Assembly: GCF_017591425.1 (NCBI RefSeq)
Contig: NW_024466218.1
Location: forward strand, 15,948,001 to 16,012,000
Direction: 5' to 3'
Length of the DNA stretch: 64,000 nucleotides
Origin: Ochotona curzoniae
Taxonomy: Eukaryota > Chordata > Mammalia > Lagomorpha > Ochotonidae
The position numbers were made by a program, and so were the translations under genes. This document shows positions 38,001-49,915 of this stretch, piece after piece. The notes below the pieces were generated by a model that saw nothing but the letters and a program-made list of their open reading frames with translations, ran no database searches and was not told the origin of the DNA. Numbering within the stretch: the stretch's first letter is position 1; every line of letters begins with the position of its first letter.

Positions 38001-38182
38001 TCTAAATATAAAGCACCTATTTCACAGCAAAGCACTGTGCCTGTTGCACAATTGCAACTAAACATCTTTGTTGAATAGAATGAAAGAAACACTGATATGG
38101 CTAGAATGCCTTGACAACCAGAAATATCAGAAGTCATCACTCAAGAGGCAATTATTTTATACATAAAACATCATGTAAGTGT

Positions 38183-38490
38183 TGCAGTGGGCACAGTGGC
38201 ATAGCTTGCTTAACCTCCAGCTGTTGTACAGCATCCCATATTGGCTCCCATTCATGTCTCCGGGACTCCACTTCCAATCCAGATTCCTGCTGAAGACCTG
38301 GGAGAGCAACAGAGGATGGTCAAAGGCCAGAAGAAACTTCTGGTTCTTGACCTCACATCATGTTCAACTTTGTATGTCACAGACATTTAGAGAGTGAAGC
38401 AATGGGTGGTAGACCTCTTTTTCTCTCCTTCCCTCTCTGTAAATTTTGCCTTTCAAAATAAATAAATAAATCTTTTTAAAAATATATCAT
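38183..38490 (+). mobile_element. C-SINE, diverged
   Basis: GCACAGTGGCATAGCTTGC head to AAATAAATAAATAAATC tail. Confidence 0.75.
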
Positions 38491-38959
38491 ACAAATATCA
38501 GCATGGCTCACAAAACAGCTGATAATTTTAGGCTGGTTTAGTATTCTTTCTGTAACAAACTATAAATTACACCAAAAAGGAATATTACATGTTTTATATA
38601 AGAATTGGGGGTTGTCACAAGTTTTAATACTCAGGAAACACTAAATTGTTTTCATCACTGATGTTTGGAATTGGAATTAGCCAAATTCTGATTAGCTAAC
38701 AATGACTGATCCTTCACTTCACAATTTCAAGTGATCACAGTTAGTGGTCATTCAACTGCCTTTTGAATAACTGAAGATATGGTTAAGAAATTTTGATGTG
38801 TTAGCAAGTACAAAAAGACAATAAAATAATCTGAAATAGCCCGGAAATGTGGAAAAGTTGCTTTCAAATAACAAAACCAAACAGGACATCACAGTTCATC
38901 CAGAGAAACAAATAAGGAAAAGAACTGGATGGAAAAATAAACTTTGCCATTAAGTAAGT

Positions 38960-39213
38960 ATTTTAAAATGAATATATATATTCACTCTTGGTAGGAATGT
39001 AAACTAGTGCAGTAATTGGGTAACGTAGTATGGATATTTCTTGAAAACTAGAAATGCAGTTGCCATACGGATCCAACAAGCTCACCACTAGATACATACC
39101 CAAAAAACTTGAACTCATTGTTTCAAGAAGATACTTGCTTCTCCATGTGTATAACAGTACTGTTCACAGTAAGCAAAATTTGAAATCAACCTAGGTGTTT
39201 ATCATCACCTAGA
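38960..39213 (+). mobile_element. Ancient L1 ORF2 3' fragment
   Basis: The order of TTGGTAGGAATGTAAACTAG, then TACATACCC, CTCCATGTGTATAACAGTACT and AAATCAACCTAGGTGT follows the classic 3' end of mammalian L1 ORF2. The fragment stops where a C-SINE begins at about 39,215. The expected downstream L1 sequence is not found on the far side of the SINE plus copy A unit. Confidence 0.65.
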
Positions 39214-39214
39214 G

Positions 39215-39377
39215 TGGGAGCCCAGCACAGTAGCCTAGTGGCTAAAGTTCTCATCTCACATGCAATTGGATCCCATAAGGGCACTGGTTCTAATCCTGGT
39301 GGCTCCAATTCCCATCCAGCTCCCTGATTGTGGCCTGGGAAAGCAGTCAAGCATGGCCCAAAGCCTTGGGACTCTGC
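39215..39377 (+). mobile_element. C-SINE 5' half fused to copy A
   Basis: Head GAGCCCAGCACAGTAGCC, B box GGTTCTAATCC at about 39,286, then body to CCTTGGGACTCTGC. At 39,377 it switches without a gap to retroelement copy A. The 3' half and A tail of the SINE are absent from the window side beyond copy A. Confidence 0.85.
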
Positions 39378-41420
39378 TGAGTACAGAAGCCAGGCTGCAG
39401 CATAGGTCATGCCAGGCTAGGCTATTATCACCTACTAATTCACACGTGCCCGGGGTGGGAACACACTGAGCAGGGCCAGGTAGCAGCACCCGCCACCAAG
39501 AGTTGAGATTGGGAACCAGCTTGGTCAAACCAGGCTGCAGCATCCAAAGGCAAAGGCCAAGACGAGGGAAGGGCTATGCCAAACTAGATCAGTTCAACCT
39601 CTGGCACGCACCAGACCTGTGGCTGGGAACAGGCCTGGTTGGGGAGCTAAGGGGATGCCCTGGCTAGGTCCTGATTCCCACTGGTAACTGTGGGAGCTAG
39701 AGCGGTGGCTGCAATCTGGTCTGGACATGACTGCAGTGTCTCTCAGCATGGGTATCAACTGGTTCTGGGAAGACCCAGAGTGGGCTAGACTCCTGCACCC
39801 ACCAGTATTTGTGAGAACCAGGGTGGATGTAGGACAGGCTAGGCTAGGTCTCATCCCCCACAAACATGAGCTGGAATAAGGGGCGGGCTGGGCACAGCCA
39901 GGCTACAGCACCCAATGGAAAATGCCAAGATGAGGCAGGTCATGCCAGACAGCACTGCACTGCCCAATCAGCACATGTGAGACCTGGGGAAGGGGTAGCA
40001 GTGAAACCAGTAGGGGGACTGCAGGAACCACCTGCTGGACCATCACTCCCACTGCTGAGAGTGAGAGCTGGAATTGGGGGCAGACCAGGATGGGCGGGGC
40101 TATACACCTGGTGGCCTACCTGTGAGCTGGAAAAAGCCAGGCTGGACTGGCTGTTCCTTTGGTGTATGCATAAGCCAGAGTGGGTGTGAGTAGTCTGGAC
40201 TTTGCTGCAGTACCAGCTGGCAGAGGCTGGCACAGGGAACAACTTCTGTCAGGCTAAACTGCAGAACCACCTGGAGAATGCAGGATCTGGGAATGGGAGT
40301 GGGCCCAGTAGAAAAACAGTGGGCACCACCCTCTTGGGTTGCCACTCCTGCAGGTGAACATAAGAACCAGGACTAGGGGCAGGCATGGCTAGATCGTGAC
40401 ATCCTCCAGCAGCAGTGTGGACTGGATAGTGGACTGCTTGGGCTGAACTAGGTTCCAATGCCCACTGACATGTGTGAGAGCTGAATGGGATGTAGGACAG
40501 ATAGAACCAGATCAGAGTGCTGTATACACTGGCAAGCACAGGAACCAGGGCAGGGGGCAGGCATGGTGGGGGTTACTGAGGGTTGCTCCAACTAGGCTGC
40601 AGCTACCACTGGTTTGCATATAGGTTGAATGTGTGGTGGGCAGGATTGGGCTGACTCCAACACCCATTATTTTGTGTAGAAGACCGGGCTAGAGGCAGAA
40701 TTGATCCAGCAATTGCAAATACTAGTGCATGCATAGGCTGATTTGGGTGACTGATTGTGCCAGACCCTGTAGTGGCAAGCACACACAAGAATCAGGTCTG
40801 GGATGCCCTCAGATGAGGTTTCTTTGAAGATCCCTCAGCTGAGTTGCAGGATTTAAAATCTCAACCATAGAGGGAACTGCAGGCTCCATGGACTGACTGT
40901 GGAATGTATGTTTCAGAGCCGGGACTCCTCAGCGGCTTAGACGGAGTAGTGGAAGGCAAGCCTGTGTATACGGAGGATATGGAAGTACATTGGAGTCAAC
41001 AGAGGACACCTGGTACCACAACAGAGTACAGAGGACTGAACAAATTGATCAGCCACCCCAGTCAGTGATGGCAGTGAATATCCAGGAAAATGGAGCCTCA
41101 AATGTGGACTATGTCAACTGATAAATTCTGGAGGGATTTCATCATGCTTGGAGTGGTGAGACTGGTAGTAATTCAGAACTGTTGAACCACTGAAACCTCT
41201 TGAGCAGGACTCTGGGAACATGCTCCACAGTGGGGACCCTGGAATGGTTGGGACCTTGGGTGCTTTTTCCCCCTTTGTTTCCGTCCTTCCTCCAGATACA
41301 GAAAGGAAAAAAAAAGAGAGAGAGAGAATATGGAAATGGTGATCTCACCCACTTCCTCTAGCTCTTGACCCTTATCACCCTAATCAACTATGTAAAAACC
41401 ATTAAAAATAAAAATGATTT
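39378..41420 (+). mobile_element. GC-rich L1-type retroelement, copy A, fused to a SINE
   Basis: This is a sense-oriented copy of about 2.0 kb ending in an A-rich tail (TAAAAACCATTAAAAATAAA near 41,390-41,411). The body repeats variants of a 70-90 bp unit with words such as GAGCTGGAA, GGGGCAGGCATGG, CAGGCTACAGCACCCA and ACATGTGAGACC. Upstream it joins, without a gap, the first ~160 bp of a C-SINE in the same orientation at about 39,377. I found no target duplication around the SINE plus copy A unit. It is bordered on the left by an old L1 fragment and on the right by a mariner-like fossil. Confidence 0.75.
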
Positions 41421-41424
41421 TAAA

Positions 41425-41712
41425 AATCTGAAACCTTTTTACTACTAATACGATAAATAAATTTGAATTCCACATATAATCCCACATTACAGTTCACAGT
41501 CAAAATGGATGTGCACTAAAATATTCTGTAAAATTACTTTCCACTTATAAGGCATATATGAAACATAAATCAATGTTGCACTATGCCTCAGTTAAATCCC
41601 AAAATACCATATCATTATGGATGCACAACTATTAAAAACCCAGAAACTTCAAAATCTGAAACAATTATGGTCCCAAACATATTAGAGAAGGGGTATTCAA
41701 CTTGTATTTATT
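41425..41712 (-). mobile_element. Mariner-like DNA transposon fossil (MARNA type)
   Basis: Read on the minus strand it goes from TTGAATACCCCTTCTC and GTTTGGGACCATAATTGTTT to TTTATGTTTCATATATGCC and on to an AAAGGTTTCAGATTTT end. I recognise this order from an old eutherian mariner-type repeat. No transposase coding capacity remains. Retroelement copy A ends right next to it. The family name is from memory and should be confirmed. Confidence 0.5.
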
Positions 41713-41975
41713 TGCAAGTTTCTTTTGAGAATTAGAATAATAAATTTTCCAGGCACGGAGTAGCCACTCAGTAAATAGCACAGTGGAGGTGTTAGCCACA
41801 GCAATAGCTATAGTGTTGGAAGTAGTCTAGTCACTGGGGAGTCATATTTAACTACAGGCTAAGGCAGCAATTTCATGCTGTAGAGGAAACAGAGAAAAAC
41901 CACAGCATTTGGCAATGTACTCTTTAAAAACTCCATGCAGTGGAAGAGGAAATACAAGAGTACAAGAGATATACT

Positions 41976-41999
41976 AAAAAAAAAAAAAAAAAAAAAAAA
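41976..41999. repeat. A24 homopolymer
   Basis: Perfect A run on the + strand. It could be an old poly(A) tail, but no element body is recognisable directly upstream. Confidence 0.9.
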
Positions 42000-42007
42000 C
42001 AGTTTCG

Positions 42008-42330
42008 TCAGTGATCAGGGAAATACAGATTAAATAAGGAGATACCTTACTTAATACACTAAACACCCATCAGATTGGCAAAAATTAAAACTGTGACAAT
42101 ATCCAAATGAGGATGTAGAAAGCAAGGGCTCCAATACGCAATGTGTAATATTCAGTAACAGACAACAGGTGCACTGCTTCTCTCCCCTGAAGTTACAGTC
42201 ACACCTGCACATGAGGACACACTTAATATTGTTGTTTGTGATGTGAAAAACCTAAATATCCCCCACAGGAGGATTGATATATAAAAGGGGCATAGTCACA
42301 TATTTACAAAATCCAATATGATAGAATTTT
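42008..42330 (+). mobile_element. Ancient L1 ORF2 fragment
   Basis: GATCAGGGAAATACAGATTA, CACCCATCAGATTGGCAAA and CAAATGAGGATGTAGA match L1 ORF2 near its C-terminus. The piece lies just after an A24 tract (41,976-41,999) and is heavily decayed. It is upstream of, and probably separate from, the L1 fragment beginning near 43,080. Confidence 0.6.
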
Positions 42331-42391
42331 TTTTAAATACAGAATTTTGCATTCCTGTGCTTTTCTCATGGAGAGCATCTTTCACATTTTT

Positions 42392-42578
42392 TAAAAGATT
42401 TGTTTTATTTTTTATTGGAAAGGCAGATTCACAAAGAGAAAGAGATATAAGAGAAAGATCTTCCATCCACTGGCTCAGTCCCTAAGTGACCAGAGCCGAG
42501 ACACAAACCATCACCCATATGGAGTCCTGGCAGAGGCAAGGCAAGGATTTAGCCCCTAGGCTTTTGCCCAGACCCTCA
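42392..42578 (-). mobile_element. C-SINE with internal deletion
   Basis: Both ends are present (TTTATTGGAAAGGCAG and CTTTTGCCCAGACCCTC), but about 140 bp of the middle is missing. Confidence 0.75.
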
Positions 42579-43392
42579 ACATGACAGAATCTTTGAACTC
42601 ACAAATCCTAGAGGTATGAATCAATGGTGAATAAATGTTAAAATTAATGATGCTAAATGAAAAAGTTTGCTTCTGAATGAATATATACATATACTCATGT
42701 ATGTGTGTGTGCATACTACTCTTCTTGGGTTCTTGAGAAATACAAAACAAAATACACGCTAAGGGCAGTGTTTTCTCAAGGGGCAGGAGTGAAAGAATCA
42801 GGTAGGAATTACAATCTGTAGCACTGGATTTCTTTCACAGAAGTCTGAAGCAAGTATGAAAAATGAATCGTGCTTCAACATGGTACCTATAATCATATCA
42901 CATGGATAAGTCTCCATGGCTTTGAGTCACCAGCTGTAAAATGAGATGATTGGACCTGCTAATCACCACATTTTCTTCCAACTGAGGGATTCCATAACTG
43001 TGATAGTAGAAATGTGTAATCATGGAACATCAAGTTGTTCTTTCTATCATAGAAAATGGAAATCAACATAAATTTAGAAAGAAATAGCATAAAGCTCCAG
43101 TAGTAAAGACTTGTGGTAGCGGCGCAAAGCTAGACATAGAGTTCAATATAATAGAATTGGCAGACAGACCAGAAATAACCACTTTCAATATGGCCAATTG
43201 TTATAGAAAAAGGACAACAAGACCCTTCAGGTGGAGAAAAGAATAACCTTTTCAACAAGAAACACTGAGACAACTGGATACCCACATACAAAAATAAGAA
43301 GTCAGACCAGTACTTCACTTAAGCAAAAAATAATTCAAAATACACCTTAAATTAAATATCAGAGATAAAGATATAAAGTCCTTAGGAAAGGT

Positions 43393-43545
43393 TTTAAAAA
43401 ATGAAGGATGTGTTTATTTATATTTGAAAGGCAGGTTTTACAGAGAAGGAAAGATAGAGGTCCATCTCACTGATTCACTGACAAATATCACAACAGCCAG
43501 AGCTGAGCTGATCCAAAGCCAGCGACCAAGAGCTCCTTCCAGATC
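43393..43545 (-). mobile_element. C-SINE 3' half, inside L1
   Basis: ATTTGAAAGGCAGGTTTTAC to CCAAGAGCTCCTTCC. It is followed by a TG/TA microsatellite before L1 sequence resumes. Confidence 0.7.
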
Positions 43546-43610
43546 TTATCCAATCAGTACCTACTGTATGCATGTGTTGAAATGTCCCACTGTACTGTAC
43601 GTATGTATAT

Positions 43611-43651
43611 GATACAGTATGTGTGTGTGTGTATACATATGTATATGATCA
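43611..43651. repeat. TG/TA microsatellite
   Basis: GTGTGTGTGTGTATACATATG between a SINE piece and L1 sequence. Confidence 0.75.
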
Positions 43652-43831
43652 TTGTTCTTTTAAGCTGCAGAGTGCTTTAAAAGTGAGAATTTTAAAACAG
43701 GGAGAATTTATAAAGCAATATAGAAAGTATACTTACTACTCATCAATAAGAAGACATTTTTAGAAATGAATAAAGGTTTTGAACAGACACTTCTCCATAT
43801 GCAAATATGTAAATGCCAAATGGAAGTCATT

Positions 43832-44024
43832 TCAGGTTGTGGCTGCTCTATTTCCAGTCCAGCTCCCTGCTTATGGACTGGGAGGGCAACGGAGACTCAG
43901 GACTGCTGCCTTTGGATCTGCTCAGCTCCAGCTGTGGAGGCCATGTGGGGAGTGAGTCAGCAGATGGAAGATCTTTCTCTCTCTCCTCTCCATAAATTTG
44001 CCTTTCAAATAAAAATAAAATATG
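43832..44024 (+). mobile_element. C-SINE, internally deleted, inside L1
   Basis: TTTCCAGTCCAGCTCCCTGC to GCCTTTCAAATAAAAATAAA. The head is missing. Confidence 0.75.
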
Positions 44025-44728
44025 ATGAATATTTAAATGACATACACATGATTGAGCACACAAAAAGATGTTTATTTAGCATTATTAGACATTAGGGAAA
44101 TTTAAATTGAAATATTAAGAGACAACTTGTATGTCTATCATTAAACAACAGCATGGTCAAGAAGCTATTGGAAACCTCACATGTTGACGGTAGAAATCAA
44201 AATTGGTGCAGCACTTCAAAAAAGTAACCACTACAGTGTTAGTATAACCCAACAATTCCATTCCTGAGTATAATGAAAAGAATTGAAATTGTATATTAAT
44301 GAAACACTTATTTGGCATGGTTTTATCAACATTATTCCTAAAACTAAATAGTGGAGATAATCTATATATCTTTCATCTGGAAAATAACCAAATGCAATAA
44401 TAAACCGTACAGTGGAATATTTTCAACCATAAAAGGGATTGGTGCTACACCATGTATTATCTAGAAAGCATCATGTCTAGTAAAACAAGCAAGATACAAA
44501 AGGTCACTTAGCATTGACTAAATGTCTATATGTTCACAAAATTTGAGTGTTGAGATCCTAGCCTTAGGGTCATGGTTACATAGTGGTAATGAACATATGA
44601 CTCAATATTCTAAAACCTACTGAACTACTCTCTGTAAAAGGATAGGCATGCTAGTTATAGCTCAAAAAGTGACTACTTTACAACTTAAGGGGTAAATATT
44701 AGAAAGGAATATATAACTTTATTATCAC

Positions 44729-45042
44729 TTTTTTTTTAAGTTTTTTTTTTTCTATTGGTAAGGCAGATTTACAGGGAAGAGAAACAAAGGTGAAGCTCTT
44801 CATCCACTGGTTCACTCTCCAATTGGTACAGCAGTCAGAGCTGAGCCTATCTGAAACCAAGAGCAAGGAATCTCTTCCAGCTCTCCCACATGAGTACAGG
44901 GTCCCAAGGCTTTGGGTTGTCCTCTGCTGCCTCTCCAGGCTACAAGCAGGGAGCTGGATGGCAAGTGGAGAATATGCACCAATATGGGATCCCAGCACAT
45001 GCAAAGCAAGGACTTTAACCACTAGGCTGCCATTCAGGGCCT
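44729..45042 (-). mobile_element. C-SINE, near full length
   Basis: T-rich left end, TCTATTGGTAAGGCAG, and head CTGCCATTCAGGGCCTC. Confidence 0.85.
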
Positions 45043-46597
45043 CTGGTTATCACATTTATTAGAGTTATTATAATTTCCTTAGGAAATTTAAAGAAAATAG
45101 ATGGCATTATTATCATGGAAGGATTCCAGAAGAGAAATGCTACAATCTAGCTTGATGTCATTTTTTTTTTTACCTGAAGGCATGAAGCTGTTCATACAAT
45201 TTTATGAGATTTATTCCAGTTACATTCAGTAATGAACCCAAGAATTCAGCTACCAAATATTGATTTTTTTTTCTGCTACCCTTATGGGATTTATTTCTAA
45301 GTAGAAGATGTATTCTCTTTCTCATCACATGTGTGAATGAAAATTCAGTGGCACTGTATTCTGCTGTCATTATTAAAGAGGGGGCTGTGCCATACACTGC
45401 AGATATTACAAAGTAACTTAAAAAAAGTGTATGAAGACAAGGCAGACATTGTTTCCTGTAATCATCCTTGATAGAATTATCAGAGCTCTTTTTTTCCCTG
45501 ACTTTTGCAGCACAGAATAGTGAACCTGTCCTCTATTTCTTGAGATGGACACCCAGTTGCTCTCTGTGCCCTGTCTCCCTCCACATTGGTTTTGGGTTTC
45601 CTTACCCCCCAGGCTGCCAACAGTTACTTTTACTTTCATTGCACAATCAGTCTCATCCAGAGTTTTCATAGATTTGTGTAACAATTGTTTAACTTCTCCA
45701 TAGCCTCCCCTTGCTGTTTCATCTAACAAGGTCGGTTGCTATTGAAAAAGACATTTTTAGAGAGAAAACTAAAATAATGGAAAATTATCATACATCAGTA
45801 TAATTACACTTTGTGCTAGCTTAATTTATATATGGGAGGTGCTGCAGTGCAGTGACTTTTCCTCTTCAGATGGAGTCAAAGTCTGCGTCGTTTCAGTCCT
45901 AGGGAGAGTCAAGGAGTTGGGTTGGTTAGTGGGACTTTCTCTTCATACACTGGTTATGACATCTCCCCAAGCAGCCCCGTTCTGTGACCGGGAGCTTTCT
46001 CCCATTTCCGCCCATGCTCACCAACATTAATTCGCTGAAGATGACACCAAGGAAGAGAAAGCATGGCACTTTTGCAGCGAAGATCCAGATGTTCCACATT
46101 GCGGCGCCTGGCTCCAACTCCGAATATCAGCTCCCTGTGAATGCAGACCCACAGAGGCATGGTTAGGATCAATTATTGGGTTTCTAATGTTCATTGTAGG
46201 AGATCCTTGATGTTCTTGGTTCCCAGTGTTGGCCCAATACAGCCACAGCCACAGCTCAACAAAGCCATTCTGGATAGATATATATATTATTACATATACA
46301 TAGTATGTGGGATTAATTGTCATAGTACTAACTTTTAATTTTACTTAGAAGTAAGTTTAAACAAATACATTCCTCTAGCTGCATAATGTTGACTTTATAT
46401 TTTTATTGCTTTTATTCATGTAGTCTTGTTTTTTGTCTATGAATGCTGATTATTGAGTTTTTTCCTAAAGGAAATGGGAAAATTCTGCACAGAACATTTT
46501 CTGAAATCTACCTGCTACGTCTTTTCTTTCCTTTGTGCTTCTAAAATTTCAGCATTAGATTATTACAAACAAAATGTAGTTATTTGTATCTTTTTAT
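45043..46597. other. Intergenic DNA with a CpG-bearing patch
   Basis: Mostly AT-rich. 45,885-46,125 holds several CpGs and overlapping short open frames, discussed in the findings. No confirmed gene. Confidence 0.55.
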
Positions 46598-46937
46598 AAC
46601 ATTTATTTATTTGTTTATTTATTTATTTTTACTGGAAAGTCAGACTTATGGAGAGAAGGAGAGGCAGAGAAAAAGATCTCCAAATCCACCAGTTCACTCT
46701 CCAAGTGGCCACCACAGCCAGAGCTGAGTCGATCTGAAGCCAGGAGCCTGGAGCTTCTTCTGGGTCTCTGACGTGGGTTCAGGGTATCAAGGCTTTCCGT
46801 CAACCTCCACTGCTTTCCTAGACCATAAGTAAGGAGTTGGATGGAAAGTGGATCAGCTGGGATATAAACTGATGCCTATATGGGTTCTTAGCATATGCAA
46901 GGCATGGACTTAGCCACTAGGCTATTGCGCTGGGCTC
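46598..46937 (-). mobile_element. C-SINE, near full length
   Basis: Tail reads as TTTATTTATTTGTTTATTTA. The head is CTATTGCGCTGGGCTC. Confidence 0.85.
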
Positions 46938-47532
46938 AGTCTTTGTATTCTTAACAGTAAGAAATTACCAGAACGTTATGTGCTAGAATAAAATGAAAGA
47001 TGTTTTAGAATCTCAATATTCCTGTTCAGTTATTTGCTGCTTCATAAATAAGCCAAAGGTTTGATGCCATCTGATAGCTTTTTTCTAAATGCTAGGAATA
47101 TTGTATTCCACAAATTCTTTGGAAGACTCTAATCCAATCTCAGTACTTAATAATACTGTTATTCCAGATGGTACAGATTTTTTTGTTCAGCTAATGTTTT
47201 ATATACTTGCCCTTGAACAGCTGTGTAGGAGAGAGATTCCTGATGAAATGTAGTATGAATAAAAAGTTTTCTGGTTGATCAATATTTCAAAGTAATTTCT
47301 TATCACAGCATAAGCTGCCAGTCCTGATTAGTACAGGTTCTTAATCTATAAAGATGGAATAATTTGCATGAAAATGATGTTTAATTTGAGCTGTATCAAG
47401 AATGATTATTTGGAGGATGAGAGAGCAAGAGACACTTGGAGCCAGGAAATGCAACTTAAATGAAAGGAAAGATGAGAGGTCCATATAAGTAAAACAGGAC
47501 ATTGATAGATATGACAACTGTATTCAGGATGA
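46938..47532. other. Unique intergenic DNA
   Basis: I see nothing specific here. Confidence 0.6.
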
Positions 47533-47822
47533 TTGAGTAAGGGATGGGACAGCAGTTAAGATGCCTTGGGATGCCTATATTCCATGTTGAAGAGCCTTAT
47601 TTCTAGTCTTAGCTGTACTCTCCATTCCAGTTTTCAGCTGCTATGCACCCTAGGAAGTGGCACATGATGGCTTAACCACCAGCGTTTCTGCCATTGGTAT
47701 GGGAGGCCAGAACTGAATTTAGCCTCTAGGTCCAGCCCCACTTATTTTGACCATTTGGGGGCTGAACCAGTGAATGCAAGTTCCCTTGTCAAGTGAAGAC
47801 GCAGTAAATTAATTAAATTATA
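47533..47822 (+). mobile_element. Old SINE
   Basis: Strongly diverged sense copy (GGGACAGCAGTTAAGATGCC head, CATTTGGGGGCTGAACCAG near the end). Confidence 0.55.
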
Positions 47823-49904
47823 AATGTATTGTGTAATATATAGGATTACAGAACCATGGAAATCCAATGTGTCACACAAACAAAACAAATTAAATAAAAA
47901 TGGTATATATTGGTTGAACTAACTAAAGCCAAGTAAAAATTATTCAAATGATATAGAAGAGTCTAAAGCAATTCAAATGTTGGAACGCTTCCAACAGTCA
48001 GAAGTCTGAGAATCACACCTAAGTAAGCTAATAGAATTACTCTCTAAACTCTCTCTCTCTGCTTTTACCATCTCTCTTTATCTCTCTTCATATCTCTATA
48101 TCTTGCCACCCCCATGCTAGATTTCTTAGCCTCCTTGTACATTTCCTAATTCAAGACATATATTAGTAAACCTTATAGATGTCACCCACCATTCCAGTCA
48201 ACTGTAGGTCAGGAAACCAAACTATATGGTACACACAGGGCTGCTGGAAGCTCGCCCTGCAAATCAAGGTTCTGCCGGAAGGGAGACAGCCCTGTGCGCC
48301 GAGCTTGTCGGCAGCAGTTATTCGCCACACACAGTGAGTGAATTAACATACGAGATCTTAAGCAACAAGGGCGAGGGAAATAATAGGATACCAGTTATTG
48401 TAAAGAAATTAACCTGGCACTATTGAACAGAATAAGTTAAGATCATAGTAAATCAAGACAGAGTAGATCAAAAAGCAGATATAGGTGACCATACATTCTA
48501 ATTAAGTCTGCTGTTAATTTTTTCAGGTTTTAATTTCATTTATTTAATCAGGAACTTGGAACATTTTAACAGAGATTCACCTGCTTCCCACTTGCAGGTT
48601 ATTTAAAGTGTACATTCTTTTGCATTTGCTATTGAAAATTCATTAGTATTGTTTGTAGCTAACAGCCACTCCAGAATCTTGAGTATGATAAACTTCGTAT
48701 TGATTTCTTCTATGAATTTGGAATGTCTAAATACGTACCATGTTCTTTGATAACCTCAACAAGAGATGTGATATTGTCACAATCCCAAGAACTGAATTTG
48801 CTATTATTTGGAAACAAAAGTAAATATGAAGAGAGATTTAGCTACATCTTATCAATACTAATGATTTTTTTTCATATTAGGTATTACAGGTCTTAAATAT
48901 ATGTGGCCTGTCATTAAAAGTACATAAAACATGAAAATATACTTAAACGGAGCTTATCAAGTCAGTTCCTCAAATATTAAAATTAAATATATTGATCTCA
49001 TAACATTAATAAATGAAACACTGATCAATACTGGGCATTTCCCCTAGCTATCTACAGTTATGTTGGAAGAGAAAGCTGCTTAACTTTTCAAGACATGAAT
49101 AATATATTTTCTCATATATAGTTTTTTTCATTCAGAATTTATATCCTCCTTGGATTCAGTTCTGCCAGATATGATAGTTTAATGAGGCAGAGAGAGACTT
49201 AGTCTGAGATAAAAGAGTGCTTCAGAAATCATAATTCCAACTTCTTTGGTTTTCAGTCCTTCGGCAAAGGATTTAGGCATTCTGAATTTTGGCTGCTTCA
49301 CACAGATATTGATTTTAAAAAAGAAACACTTAGCAAAAAGGTATTTGAACAATATCAAAGGCATCACTTGGTTCAGGCAGCAGCCCGGTGTTGAGGGCTG
49401 TCGACATGTGCCTCCCCTACCACCCTGTGGAAAGATGTACTTGGCTGTGTAGCGCTGCTTGCATCTGGAGGCAGGGCTCCAAGAGAAAGGTTCTGCTTGC
49501 TGCAGCTCTGCACCTCCTGTGATGTCCCACATGGCAGGCAATGGCACAAGGTCTGATCACGGGTATCCAAGGCTCTGAATTTGGGTCCAGCCATTCTGGG
49601 TTGTTGAATACCAGCGGTCCTGCACAAAGCTGTTTTACAGGAAGTTATCTACTCATCAAGTTCATCCTTAATTTTCTATGAATATTTATTACTTTCCTAG
49701 TTTAGATTAATGTTTGTCAATATGTAGCAATATAAAAGAGGAACAAGAAATTGGTTGAATTCTAATGACTTGCTGAAAAAAAAACACCAGGTTGTACATA
49801 AGGTTCTTCATTTCCTAAAATGCTCAGTAATAGAAAAACATTCCCATAAATGGTTTAAATAGTTTAAACATTAAATTGCTCTAAACTACCTGTTCTTCCT
49901 TTAG
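47823..49904. other. Intergenic DNA with a CpG-bearing patch
   Basis: AT-rich apart from 48,230-48,385, where CpGs cluster. A 122-codon minus frame (49,179-49,547) shows no domain. Confidence 0.55.
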
Positions 49905-49915
49905 AAAATAGAAGC

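Larger units (their letters stand above)
43080..44690 (+). mobile_element. Ancient L1 fragment (ORF2 3' end), SINE-interrupted
   Basis: This is sense-strand LINE-1 sequence from the ORF2 C-terminal region. Recognisable blocks are AACTGGATACCCACATACAAA (about 43,273), then after an interruption GAACAGACACTTCTCCA (about 43,782), GTATAACCCAACAATTCCATT (about 44,243) and GTACAGTGGAATATTTTCAACC (about 44,408). The reading frame is destroyed by many substitutions and indels. Two C-SINEs (43,393-43,545 and 43,832-44,024) lie inside it, so they are younger. It predates the lagomorph SINE activity. Confidence 0.75.

Noticed and set aside
39866..40545. Open frames of 74-107 codons on both strands of copies A and C, apparently conserved between them
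   Set aside because: Both strands are equally conserved and no domain is visible. The similarity reflects recent duplication of repeat DNA, not coding constraint.
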